A DNA stretch of 64,000 nt from Edolisoma coerulescens (lineage: Eukaryota > Chordata > Aves > Passeriformes > Campephagidae). Shown piece by piece: positions 10,340 through 21,500 of this stretch. Position numbers and translations under genes: made by a program. Below the pieces are notes generated by a model, which saw nothing but the letters and a program-made list of their open reading frames with translations, had not been told where the DNA came from and did not search any database. Positions within the stretch are counted from its first letter, which is position 1, and each line of letters begins with the position of its first letter. Where the stretch lies: NCBI GenBank assembly GCA_013397115.1, contig VWZW01004381.1:672504-736503 (forward strand). The letters are read 5' to 3'.

Positions 10340-11267
10340 GCTGTTTCAAGGCTTCCCTGTTGGGAACCTCCCTGCAGAACCTTTCTTTGGACTCCTTCCA
10401 CACCAGCTCCTGGTGGAAGCAGACGAAGGATGATGTTCTGCAGATCCTCACGTGAAGGCACAGGAATTGTGGGATTTTTGAGGACTTTATTGGGAATGAA
10501 ATATGAAGTATTGAAAATCCAGTTGCTATTTCTGAGCACCCCGGCATCCCAGCTCCTCCCTGGACCTCTGGGCTGTCAGCACTTGGACTCTTCAGGCTCT
10601 GACTCATTCTGCTGCCAGCTCTGGACAGAGGTCATTTGTGTTCTCTCCTGCCCAAAATGCTGCTTAAATTCCCAAGGTTTATCTTCATTTTGAGGGATTC
10701 CCAGCAAAGCCTCTCTCCCTCAGCAGAGATTATTTTGCTACCAGAAGTAACAGTAAACAGGGAGGGGGAGCAGTGGAAGGGCAGAGCTGGGCCAGCAATC
10801 CCTGGGGATGAAGAGTCTCCAGGTGTTCAGACCCAGCTTCCAGGTCCATCTGCAGAACTTCCCATGCTTCGAGGAATGCTGGGGTGTCCCATCCTTCTCC
10901 ATGCACCTGATAAATCCCTTTTTGACTGCTGACAAGTCTTGGGGCATCATCTTGCCCATGAATTTTGCCTGTTCCCTGACAGGGACTCTCTTGGAGAAGG
11001 CTGAAGCAGCACAGTTGGACCTTGCAGGGCAGGTGGGCACAGCTGGACTGGGATTTGCAGCCCATCCTGAGGCAAGGAGGGCACCAGACACTACACTACC
11101 CCACTGGGAGCCACCTCATAAGCTGGGCTAAACTGTGAGCACTTCATCTCCTGCTTTGTCTGTGAGTGGGAAGTATGGATTTGGGAATGGCTGACAGCAG
11201 GGAGATGAAGACAAGTGCAATGTGCACGTGGGACTGTGAAGGGACAGGCGAGGGGACAAAGGGACAG
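10340..11267 (+). repeat. Direct duplicate of 9278-10205 (probable assembly artefact)
   Basis: A 928-bp copy at a constant offset of 1062, bounded on the left by the N at 10339. Its first 176 bp are present three times in the window (8452-8627, 9278-9453, 10340-10515). It is 3' UTR only. Confidence 0.92.
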
Positions 11268-11337
11268 CCCTCGCCTGTGCAGGTGTGTGGGAACACCAAA
11301 TGTCCGTTGTGTTTGAGTGTCTAGGAGTCATAAAGGA

Positions 11338-11343
11338 AATAAA
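11338..11343 (+). terminator. TSC2: Candidate TSC2 polyadenylation signal AATAAA
   Basis: The canonical hexamer lies in 'aaaggaaataaaatatttgt', the first one on the + strand after the UTR that is followed by unique sequence. Cleavage would be expected near 11355-11370. Confidence 0.6.
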
Positions 11344-11790
11344 ATATTTGTCTGATCAGTGCATTCTTGATGTCCTGGGAAAGTTCAGACTCTTTCCTGA
11401 TCACGTAAATCCTTCCTCCTTTCCTGCTTCAGTTTCCCAGTCTGTCTTGCTCATGGAACCACCCCCCACCCCTCCTCAGTGCTGGACACACGGATTCCTG
11501 GCCATGTTCCTGTCCCTGGACTGGGATATTCCCTGGAGCTCAGCTTCAGGGAACGTCTTGTGCTGGGGAGGGGACTTTTCTGTCAGCTTTGTCCCTGTGC
11601 CACCCCCAGTCCCCACCAGTGAGCTCATTCACTAATGCCAGCCCGGATAGGCTGGAGGATTTAAGAAAGTGTCTTGTGTTGTGCAGGAGACCCTAATTAA
11701 AATTACGGATGCAGAGAGAATGAGGGTGAGGTGGAGAGGAGTGTCTGGAGCTCGTTAAAACCACCTGAGCCAGGTTTTTAGCAGTCATTG

Positions 11791-11796
11791 TTTATT
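11791..11796 (-). terminator. PKD1: Candidate PKD1 polyadenylation signal AATAAA
   Basis: The + strand reads tttatt, i.e. minus 'gtcaaataaacaatgactg'. It is the last minus-strand hexamer before the TSC2 end, about 0.4 kb away. Confidence 0.5.
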
Positions 11797-14519
11797 TGAC
11801 TTTGTCATTTTGTAAGAAACATCCCCACAGTTACAAAATACACCATTTTTGTTTACAGTGAAATGCTGACCAGACAGGAACCACTGGCATTTTGGTCATA
11901 ATCATTGTTCTTTAAAAAAAGAAAAATTAAAAAAAAATAAGGCACTTACAGAAGTCCCTCCCTCTCCCTTGGAACAAATGGATGGGGGTTTCATTTTTCA
12001 TTTAAGCAGCTTGATCCTGATGCATCATTGTGAGATTCAAGGCAATAAATAAGACACCATCTCTCGGTGACTACAGACACAAAAATATACATTCAGGGGG
12101 ATTTATGGGCTTTGAGTCAAGTTTACTGCTGTGAGGGTGTAACTCCATGACTAAATGCCTCTGGCTGCAGAGGAGCTTTAGCTGGGACATGGAGGGGACC
12201 CTGGGACGCTGCTGGAGCTGGCGCAGGAACTGCTGCACTGAGAACTGTGAGTGCTGGAAGCTGTGGGTGCTGCCCAGCATGCAGGGCTGGGCTTTTCAAG
12301 GAACTGTGGGGGCAGAGCTGCTCTCCATACTTCAGGGAAGGCCAGAAGTAGGGCAGTTGTCTGATACCGTTTCTGCTCCTCTCTCATCAGAAGGAGCACT
12401 TGGTACAGTCACACACACCGAGTCACACTCACACACACATGCAGGGCAAGGAACAGGCACTTGGGAACAAAAATCCTGATGGATTTGGGGAGCATCTTTG
12501 TTCCAGCTGCCCCTTAGCTTAGGAATGGCTGCTCCAAGCATTTGGGGCCCTGCTGGCCCCTCCTGCCTCCATCTCCTTCCCACACCTCCCTCCTATTCCC
12601 GACCTCTTCTAATGAGGAGCTGAGAACTGACCTCTGCAGCAGGAACTAAACTTTTTGGCTCTTCAAGAGATTTCCAAGACCTGCTTGGTTCATTTGGGCC
12701 ATTTCAATCACTGAAAATTCCCACAGGGCCCTCGGAGGAGTTGGATCTACACCCCTGGTGCTCCACACAGGTGAGAGGGGCTGTGCCAGGGTAGGTGTGT
12801 GGGCAAAGGAGCTCTGGAGCTGGACAGACTCCAGCCCTGGGCCCTGGAGACCTCCCAGGTCTCTGGGACCCCTCCCCACTGCTCCTCTTACTGCTTTGGT
12901 TTGGGGACGTGGCACTGTCCCTGTCACCAAAACAGAGTCGTGGACGTGCCAAGCTGAGCCTGGTGCTGTGCTGCCTGGGAAGTTAAAGGAACAAAAAATC
13001 CAGGGCAAATAGTTTTATACCTCTGGCTTGAAAACCAGGGATTTCTTCTGAGCACAGAGCACAAAGCTGACCAGCACCTGGTCCCAGCCCTGGGCTCAGC
13101 CTCCAGCTGCTGGTTCTGCCTGCTCCAGGCACCCTCTGGGACCCTCCCTGTCCCACTCCTGCCCTCTGGGCCCTTCTCTGCCCTCTCCCACCTGCCTTTC
13201 TGCCACTACCAACCTGTCCTGGTTACCAGGGTTGGATTTCTCCCCTCTGCACTCTACTTCTCTGTGCCCTCTGCTCTTCCAAGACCTCCATGCTGACCAA
13301 GCATCACTTCACTTGTCTTCTCCTGCCCTCATCCCTCTGCAACCTTTCCACAACATCTGTCCTGAACAGCACCTGAGTTTTCCAAAGGTAACTTAGACCT
13401 GTCCCAAAGGCATCCCAGAGCACCCCGTGTCCCCTGCAGCCACCCTGACACACATGGAATGAAACCTTCACAAGTATCCAACACAGCTGGGGACTGGAGG
13501 GGAGGCTCAGAAGGGGATGGAGCAATGGAAGTGTTTTAGGAGCCCCCTCTCTCTGCCTGGAAAAGTCTCCCCTGCCCTGGGAAGGTGCTTCCAGGCCCAC
13601 CAGCACCAGAGGCAGCCGAACCTGAGGCTCCTGCCCTGCAGCTCTGCCCCTCTCAGCCTTCCCTTCCACCCTCGCACCTGTCCAAAGCATGGAGCAGGTT
13701 CTGGAACACACAGAGGAGCCCACTGGGGGCTTTTCCCTGTCCACCTGTGGCCACTGCCCCGAGCCAGCCCAGGAGAGCACACGCACCACACACACACAGA
13801 CACCCAATCCTTATATACACGGGACATTCCCGGGAAGAAGCACTTAATACATCCTTTAAATAACTCTGACAATAGTGTTCTGTCTCCTATCTACATGTTT
13901 CAAACACGGTACCGATGCTATGAAAATATAGCAAACATACAAAAATATATACATTTAAAAACCAAACAAACCCCATATAAATTACTTACAATAGCCATAA
14001 GGTGAAATGGGGCTGAGGAGGGGAAGGCAGCCCCTGGGGGGGGGCTTCAGGCACCTCCAGACTGTGATCTGGGGAGCCCCATGGCACAGGCCAGCTGTAG
14101 CCCAGCAGCTGTAGCCCAGCACATGGTGAATCCCAGCTGGCAGGGCTGGAGGGACCCCAAAAAAAGCTCCCTCAGGGTGTCACCTGCCTCCTTTGTGCTC
14201 AGGGAAGGTGCTGGCACGGCTGCCTGAGCTGGGGCTGCGCTCCCCTCTTCCCTGTCCATTTCAGTTTATGATTTAAACAAACAAAATACTGCTTTTGTGA
14301 TATATTATCCCATTCTTAGCTCGCAGGTGTCACTGGAAGCCGAGGAAAGCCTTGTTTAAAGTGCTGGGCAGTACATAGGAACAAGTAAACCAAAAAAATA
14401 CATATACTTAGAGCAATACATTCCTTGGGTTAGAGAAGCCAAGCAGCCAGTGGCGCCTGCACCCCGGGGCCACGGTGGGGGGACAGGGCGGGTGGGGACC
14501 GCAGTGACACCAGCACGTC

Positions 14520-14582
14520 GGGAACCCCACACTGGGAGTTGGGAACCCCACGCCGGGCGTTTGGGAACCCCACGCTCGGAGG
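14520..14582. repeat. Short tandem repeat, 3 x about 20 bp, in PKD1 3' UTR
   Basis: Three imperfect units built on 'gggaaccccacgc.gggcgt'. No function seen. Confidence 0.7.
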
Positions 14583-15237
14583 TGGCTGAGGCAGCCCAGA
14601 GGTCTCTTGGCCCCAGCTTGCTGCAATGTCCTTTGTTTTAAATATTGGATTTCTTTAAATACAAATAATAGTACCAATTTCTGGAGGATAAAAGTAGCCA
14701 ATACTGGAAATTAACTGCTCTGGGTGTAGATAGCATTTCTCTATATATCTATTTATGCTTAAAAACCAAGGTGGGTTAAATACCTTCTCAAAAGCTGTCG
14801 CTTTCCTCCACAGTGCCTCTGGTCAACAAAAATCCAAGACTTGGTTCAAACCTTCAAGGCCTGGGGCTCTCCTCTCCCTTTCCCATCCGGCACAGCCAGC
14901 AGGGAAGGGGGGGAGCTTTGTCCCGTCCCCCTGTGCCCACCTGAGTCCCCACCTGTGGCCAGTTGCAGCCGGGGCCGCTGAACACCCACAGCTGCTCCCT
15001 GTGAGCCAGCGGGGATCTCCTGCACCTGCTCATCCCCCAGGGAAAGGCTCGGCCTTCTCCCCTTCCATCTTTAACACTGGAATGCTCCCGTGGGGCCGGT
15101 TCTGGAAGGCCGGTGGCCGTGCCAGCGGCGTGGCGGGAGAGCCCCTGTGCCCGGCCGGCCCAGCCGCCGCGGCAGCTCTGGGCGGGCACAGCCCACCCTC
15201 GGCAAAGCCCTGCCAGGGCATCGCTCCTGCACCCTCC

Positions 15238-15524
15238 TTACTTGACCGTGGGGTGCACCCGGTTCTTGGCCCGCAGGGGCCGTTTCCTCCTGGCGGCACA
15301 GGNAGCATCTCGAAGAGGGAGAGGAGGCGCTGGATGTCAGCGTCCACTTCCAGGCTGTCGCGGGTGCTCAGCACGAGGCTCAGCCCGTCCAGCTGGCTGG
15401 AGGACGTGGAGGCCCTGGAGCTGTCGGAGGCAGCGCTGGGAGTGGGGCCTCGGAAGGACTTGGAGTCGCTGGAGTCTCGGGAGGGCAGCGGCTCCATCCC
15501 TTCGAACCTCACCTTGTGCCGGAA
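15238..15524 (-). CDS. PKD1: PKD1 exon 46, cytosolic C-terminal tail, broken by N at 15303
   Basis: Starts FRHKVRFEGMEPLPSRDSSD after tccctcccag, runs through STSSSQLDGLSLVLSTRD to LLSLFEM, and then meets the N. Beyond it a different frame gives ARRKRPLRAKNRVHPTVK-stop (taa at 15238-15240), the conserved polycystin-1 end. The coiled-coil segment that binds PKD2 should lie between these two parts and is missing, so the N hides real sequence. The length is therefore understated. Confidence 0.93.
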
Positions 15525-18500
15525 CTGGGAGGGAAGAGGGGAGCAGGGGCAGGGTTAGGGCAGGAGCTGGGAAGTGGGAATGCTCCAAACAGCTCCGCGG
15601 CTGCTCCCAGCCGTTCCTGGTGTGACAGGCCATGGGCTGGGGCTGGATCCCAGATAAAGCCACGTGGAACTGTGGGGCTGAGAATGGGCAGCTGATGTTC
15701 CCCACAACTAACCCAGCTCTTGGGCCCCCAGGGGTGGCCACTGCTCCAGCCCTCGCCTGCCAGAGGAACCTGGCTGTGGGAAGGAGCCAGAGGCAGGGAA
15801 AGGCTAAAGATGGTGGATGCTGCTCTTTGCCACCAGACCCCTTCTCCACAGAACCCTCAGGCTGCCCTCACCTCCTTGGCTTTGCTGAAGCCCATCCACA
15901 TCTTGAGCCTGCGCACAAACAGCTCGACCATCTCGTAGTCCTGGGGCTCGAAGGCGGGGCGGTAGAGCTCGGAGTGCATCTCGCGGTAGCTGTGGATCAG
16001 CACCACCGCGAGCAGCCGCAGCACGATCCACACCTCCAGCACGATGTAGGTGGTGCAGAAGAGGCAGTAGAGCCCCGAGGCCTCGGGCAGGCAGGGCCGG
16101 AGGCTGGCGCTGCCCCGCAAAAGGGCCAGCAGGAGCAGGAGGCTGCTGCCCACGCTGCGGAAGGACTCAGAAGAGGAGGAGAAGAGCTGCAGAGGGACAG
16201 AGATGTGATGAGAAGGGAGCAGCAGCAAAGTGTTCCCCTGACCCGCAATATCCCCTCCCATATGGGCCCTGAGGGGTGGCCCACAAATGGGCTGGGACAA
16301 AGGTGCTGGTGGCAGAGTGGGCACAGAGCACCCAGGGGACCCAGGGGCTTTGCTCATGTCATGCCACGGTGAGGGACGAGGGGCAGCAGGACCCTCTGTG
16401 AGGGAGGGGGGCAGGAGTGATTACCAGGAAGCCCAGCTGGGCGTAGGCCAGGAGGAGGAGGGCGAAGGCCACCCCTGCAGCCATCAGCTCCTTCATGGAC
16501 TTCTGGAAGGTCTTCCCAAACACTGACCACTGCCGGACAAAGCGCAGCTGCTGGGCAGCCTGGGAGGGGAGAGGAGGGAGTTACAGACACACCCCCAGCC
16601 CAGGAAGGGTCTCTCAAACACATGGGAAACCCAAACCCCATCAGAGCACAAACATCCCAGCCCACAGGTTCCTTGCAGATAGAATCATCCCATCAGCCAC
16701 ATTTGGCTGAATTCCCCAAGGGAATCGAGGGCCCAGAGGCCTCGGAGACCTGAAGTGCACAGCAGAGACACACGTGGCCTCCCTGCCACCCGCTCTGCCC
16801 CTGCCAGGACTGTGCAGGGGTGACAAGCACAGGAGGACCAAAGCACCCACCACCCACGTGCTGCTCCCCCAGCCTGCCTGTACCTGCACGGTCAGGAGGA
16901 AGAGGAGGGACGCGGTCAGGCTGCTGAAGACGGAGCTCAGGAAGGCCACCTGGTAGAAGTTGGTGAAGCCCCTGCGGTTGCTGAGGTACCTGAGCCACTG
17001 CTGGTCAGCCAGGGTGGCCTGGCTGAGGTGCACCAGCACCGTGCACGTGGTGAGCAGGATGAAAACCCACTGGCCGTAGTTGCCCCACAGGGTGAAGTAG
17101 GCTCTGCCTTCCTTCTTGATGGCCAGAGACTCCGACACCACGAAGTAAACCACAAACAGCATGAGGAAAACCTGGGGGAGGAACAGAGAGGTTACCAGGA
17201 GAGGTTATGGAGAGATTACCAGGAGAGGAGGAATGGAGAAGTTACCAGGAGATGAGAGGACAAGCCCTGACTGCTATGCTGCACCAGGGGACCCTGCAGC
17301 ACCCCAGGCCAGCAAAATCCCCCAAACCAGGCCAAGTTACACCCCTGGACCACCCCTTGTATCCTGCCCTGCCTTCCTTGCTCATCCAACACCCCAGTCC
17401 TGAAGCTCCCCAGTGCCCACACCCAACGTCCCTGTGGCAGGGTGGCAGTGCCCAGGGGACGAGGGCTCTGCTGACACCAAACCCAGGCAGGGCGACAGAC
17501 GTGAGGACAAGCGGCCTCAGGCAGGGCACCTCGAGTCCACAGTGACCAGCCTGAGTGAGGGTCCCCAGAGCCCCCCATGTAGAGGGAAGGGGGTGCAGGG
17601 GAGGTCCCACACTGACCATCATGAGGAGCTGCAGGGTGACCCCCCCGCTGAGCCGCAGCAGGGGGAAGGGGCTGATGGTGACCGCGGCGATGGCCTGGCC
17701 GGCCCCAGGGAACTCCAGGCGCAGGGTGACGGCCACGTGCAGGTCCACGCTGGGGTTGTACTGCAGCAGCTCCACGAACACTGCCCGGCTCCTGCGGAGG
17801 GACAGGAACAGCTCAGGGGCTGGGACAACACCAGCTCTGGGGCCACTGCTGGGTGGGACATCCATCCTGTGCCCCTGGGACACTCCAGCAGCACGCCTGA
17901 CGAGCCCAGATGACAGCAGGACATTCCCTCTGCCCCTGCCACACTCACATGTTGTCGATCCACGTGTGCCGCTGCAGGAATTCCAGCTGAGCCCGGCTCT
18001 CCTCCAGGGAAGGGCCCAGCTCCTGCACGTAGCCGCTGCTGTCGTAGAAGGAGATGTAGCCCCAGTACCAGATCCTGCAGAGGAAGAGGAGCCGTGGGTG
18101 AGGCTGAAGGACACTGGTTGCTCTCCTACACAGCAGGCCAGGAGCAATGCAGATGCAGATCCTGCCCCTCAGGATTTATTTCACAAAACAAATTACAGGG
18201 GTGCATTGATCCACCTCAGTGTTCTCAACCTCAGAACAGCCCCAAGCCCTGTGGTGGCCCAGACTCACATGGAGATGCTTCTGGGGACAAACCAGAGCAG
18301 AAACCAAGTGTGATTTATGCCCAGGGTGCAGGACAACCTCCTGTCACCCCCTTGAGCAGAAATCGAGCGTTACTCCTGGAGTGCTGGGTTCCCCAGCCCC
18401 ATCTGTGCCCTGGAAGGTGCAGAGTTGGACCCTCTGCCCCTGGGCCCCCAGAACAGCACACTGCTGCTGTTCAGACCCTCTGGAATTTCCACGTCCATCT

Positions 18501-21500
18501 GCCCTTTGCCAGGCTCAGGGGCTGTGAGGGCTGGGAATGACCCAGGGCACCTGTAAAGACCTTAGAGAGGTCTGTAAGGATCCCTGAAGGAGGAGCAGGG
18601 GTGGGAGCACGGGTGGGAGCAGGCAGGGCAGCCCTTACCCTGCCAGGTCGGGTGCTGAGTGTGCCCACGCCGCCGTCCCATTCCCGGCTGTGCTCTCCCA
18701 GCCCACTCCATAGTCAGCAGTGGCAAAGCTGTGCTGGTCAGTGCAGCTCCTCTGGGCACTGCCCATTCCCTGCAGGATGTCCTGGGCACTCTGCTGGCAC
18801 TCAGCTGGAATGAGACCACCCTGTGAGCCATGGGGAGCTAGCACAGCCAGTGCTGAGCTCACAGCACCTCCCTTCCTCCCAACCCCTCCACACTCATCCC
18901 CACGAGTGCACCAGGGTGAGGGAAGGGGCATGCAGAAGTCAGGGATTCAGAAAAGGATGGGTATTAATAATAAAATTAGAGATCTGTCCAGTTTAGGAGT
19001 CATGATAAATCCATGCCACCAACTCAGAGTGGATTAGCTGGGTACAAGGGGAGGAGAACAGAGACATACCCAACTGGGTAACTGCGGACCAACACTCTGG
19101 TCCCTGGATACATCACTGGCTTCAAACTGCCAGAGGGCAGGGTTAGATGGGATACTGGGGAGGAATTGTTCCCTGTGAGGGTGGTGAGGCCCTGGCACAG
19201 GGTGCCCAGAGAAGCTGTGGCTGCCCCTGGATCCCTGGCAGTGTCCAAGGCCAGGTTGGAAGGGGCTTGGAGCACCCTGGGATAGTGGAAGGTGTCCCTG
19301 CCCATGGCAGGGGGTGGGATGGGATGGGCTTTAAGGTACCTCCCAATGAAAACCATTCTGGGATTCCATGATCCACTGCCTCCATAACTTCTGCTGCCTC
19401 CCCTCAGCCCCAGCTGCACCCAGACCTGCCCATTTCATCCCTCCAGGACTGTCACCTCCCCCTGTGATGACAGAGCCACCATCCCTGCCCTACCTCCCTG
19501 CAGCCGGAGCTGGCGCAGCCGGGCTGTCCCCAGCGTGGTGCTGTGGCTCTCCTGGCCAGAGCCGTTGTTGTACAGGTAAGGCAGGAACACCTGAGACATC
19601 CACACCCAGAACTGATCCGACCTGCAGGGGGGGAGGTGTGAGATTGTGCTGAGTCAAAGTTTCAGTGACTTTGGGGCACGAAGAAGCCACGCTGATGTGC
19701 ACAGAGAGCCAAGGGCTTTGCAGAGACACACCCTCAGCCCGGGGATCCCCAGTGCCAGACTGGGCTGCTGGGAGCTCCCAGGGGTGTGGAAAACCAGCTG
19801 GGAAAATTTAATCCAGTTAAATTTATGTGCAGAGTGAGGAAAGGCAGACTCTGGACAAGATGTCATTTCTGGCTCTCGTGACCCTGTTAATGGCTACAAC
19901 TTGTGGCTGTAAATTCTGGTGACAGAGAAACTCGTGTCCTTTCGAGCAGCTCCAGAAAGATCATCAACTCCCACAGCCCCTTCCCACTGGGGAAATCACT
20001 AAACCTCAGAGAAATTAAACCTCTCAATCCCCAGAGGCCCCTCTGCTCTCCAAGGGAGCAGCACAACCACAGGGACAAATAGGACCTGCTCACTGCTGTG
20101 GAGTGCCCAGCTCCACATGGGCACCAAGGAACCCCTTACGGGACAGACTGTGGAGCACAACCCAGGACCCAACTCCCCTGACCCCTCCAGGGGCTGGCAG
20201 GTACCTCTTGATGAGCAGGAAGTCGTTGCTGCCCAGCTGCTGTTTGATGGAGCTCTGCAGGACGAAGGCCCGGCTGGTGCGCGAGGCGTCGCCGTAGTTG
20301 GTGAGCAGGACCACCAGCAAGAACATCATGTAGATGAGGGAATTCTGGGAAGCAGAGAGTAAAAATGGGATTGCATGGAAGGGCTGGATCCCAATCCTGC
20401 AGCAGAGCAGTGCTTTCCACAGCCATGCAACAGGACCAGACCCAGAGATGGAGAAACTGAGGCAGAAGCCGGAGCCAAGCACTCAGGGGATCCCAGCTGG
20501 ATTGGGAGGACCCACACTCGGACGTGTCTCACCCCTGGGCACCAGGCAGCAGATGTCCCACCTTGAGCATCCTGTGCAGCAGTTTGACCTTCCTGGCCTC
20601 CTCCTTGGCCTGGAAGAGGGCGAATCCCTGCGGGGGCCGGACTTTGCTGATCCTCTCGGACACGTGTTCCACGCAGGGCTGCTCCACCAAGGTGTCGTCC
20701 TCCTCCGGGTGCAGCCTCTTGGCAACCAGGGAGAAATAGAGGGCTTCCAGCAGCACCTGGGGCACAGGGAGAGTGCTGAGCCTGCAGGGAGCTGTGCCAC
20801 CTCAGCATTTCGGCAGCAGCTCCCGTGGGCCCCTTGGCACAGCCAGCACGGCACAGCTCCTACCTGGACCTTCAAAACCAAGTGCCACCAGCCCTGCCTC
20901 TCCTGCTGCTGCTGGTGTCTACATCCTACCCTTCCTGAGGGTATGGGGATGGGAGTGACCATTCAATGCACACAGTGTCCACTCTGACCTGATTTCTTCA
21001 TTGAAAGAGTTGTCAAGCATTGGAAGGGGCTTCCCAGGGCAGTGGTGGATTCACCATCCCTGGAAGTGCTCAAAAACCACGTGGATGTGGCACTTGGGGC
21101 CATGGGTTAGTGGTGAACACGGTGGTAGTGCTGGCTGATGGTTGGACTTGATCATTTTCAAGGGTTTTTCCAACCTTAACAATTCCATGACTGTGATTAG
21201 CAGCTGGACAAGTTAATTCCAGCCATTAATTCCACGTACAGGTCTGTGCTGGTGCACTCATGCCATCCTCACCTTCAGGGGCTCCCAGACCAGGAATGAT
21301 GCCAGAAAGCTGAATATCCCTGAGATGAGCCACATGAGGGCCACGCTGGAGGAAAAGCCCACCCCGATCCACACGGAGACGCCCGCGGAGGTGGCGAAGA
21401 GCAGGAGGCTGATGCCGTGAGCCAGGAGGGAGCACCAGGGCGGGAGCAGGCGCTTCCTGAACGTCTGGTCTGCAACTGGGAGGAGGAGGAGGAGGGAGAG

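Larger units (their letters stand above)
8217..11365 (+). other. TSC2: TSC2 3' UTR, with assembly duplications
   Basis: Non-coding sequence from the TSC2 stop to just past the AATAAA at 11338. After collapsing the repeated contig ends, the real UTR would be about 1.24 kb: 8217-8627, then 9454-10205, then 11268 onward. A short GTTTG repeat sits at about 8430-8450 and again at 9257-9277. The end point is inferred. Confidence 0.65.
11770..15237 (-). other. PKD1: PKD1 3' UTR
   Basis: About 3.5 kb between the PKD1 stop and the minus-strand AATAAA at 11791-11796. It has no convincing coding frame. It has AT-rich blocks (11900-11945, 13900-13990, 14275-14300), CA-rich patches (12410-12440, 13780-13800) and a 3-copy 20-bp repeat (14520-14582). 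Other or shorter 3' ends are possible. Confidence 0.5.

Noticed and set aside
12410..13810. CA-rich patches and short ORFs between TSC2 and PKD1 as a possible extra gene
   Set aside because: No splice sites or domains support a gene, and the sequence fits PKD1 3' UTR.
15030..15512. 160-codon minus ORF continuing past the N in the PKD1 last exon
   Set aside because: Beyond the N this frame is wrong. The conserved end PLRAKN...VK-stop lies in another frame, so the continuation is an artefact of the gap.
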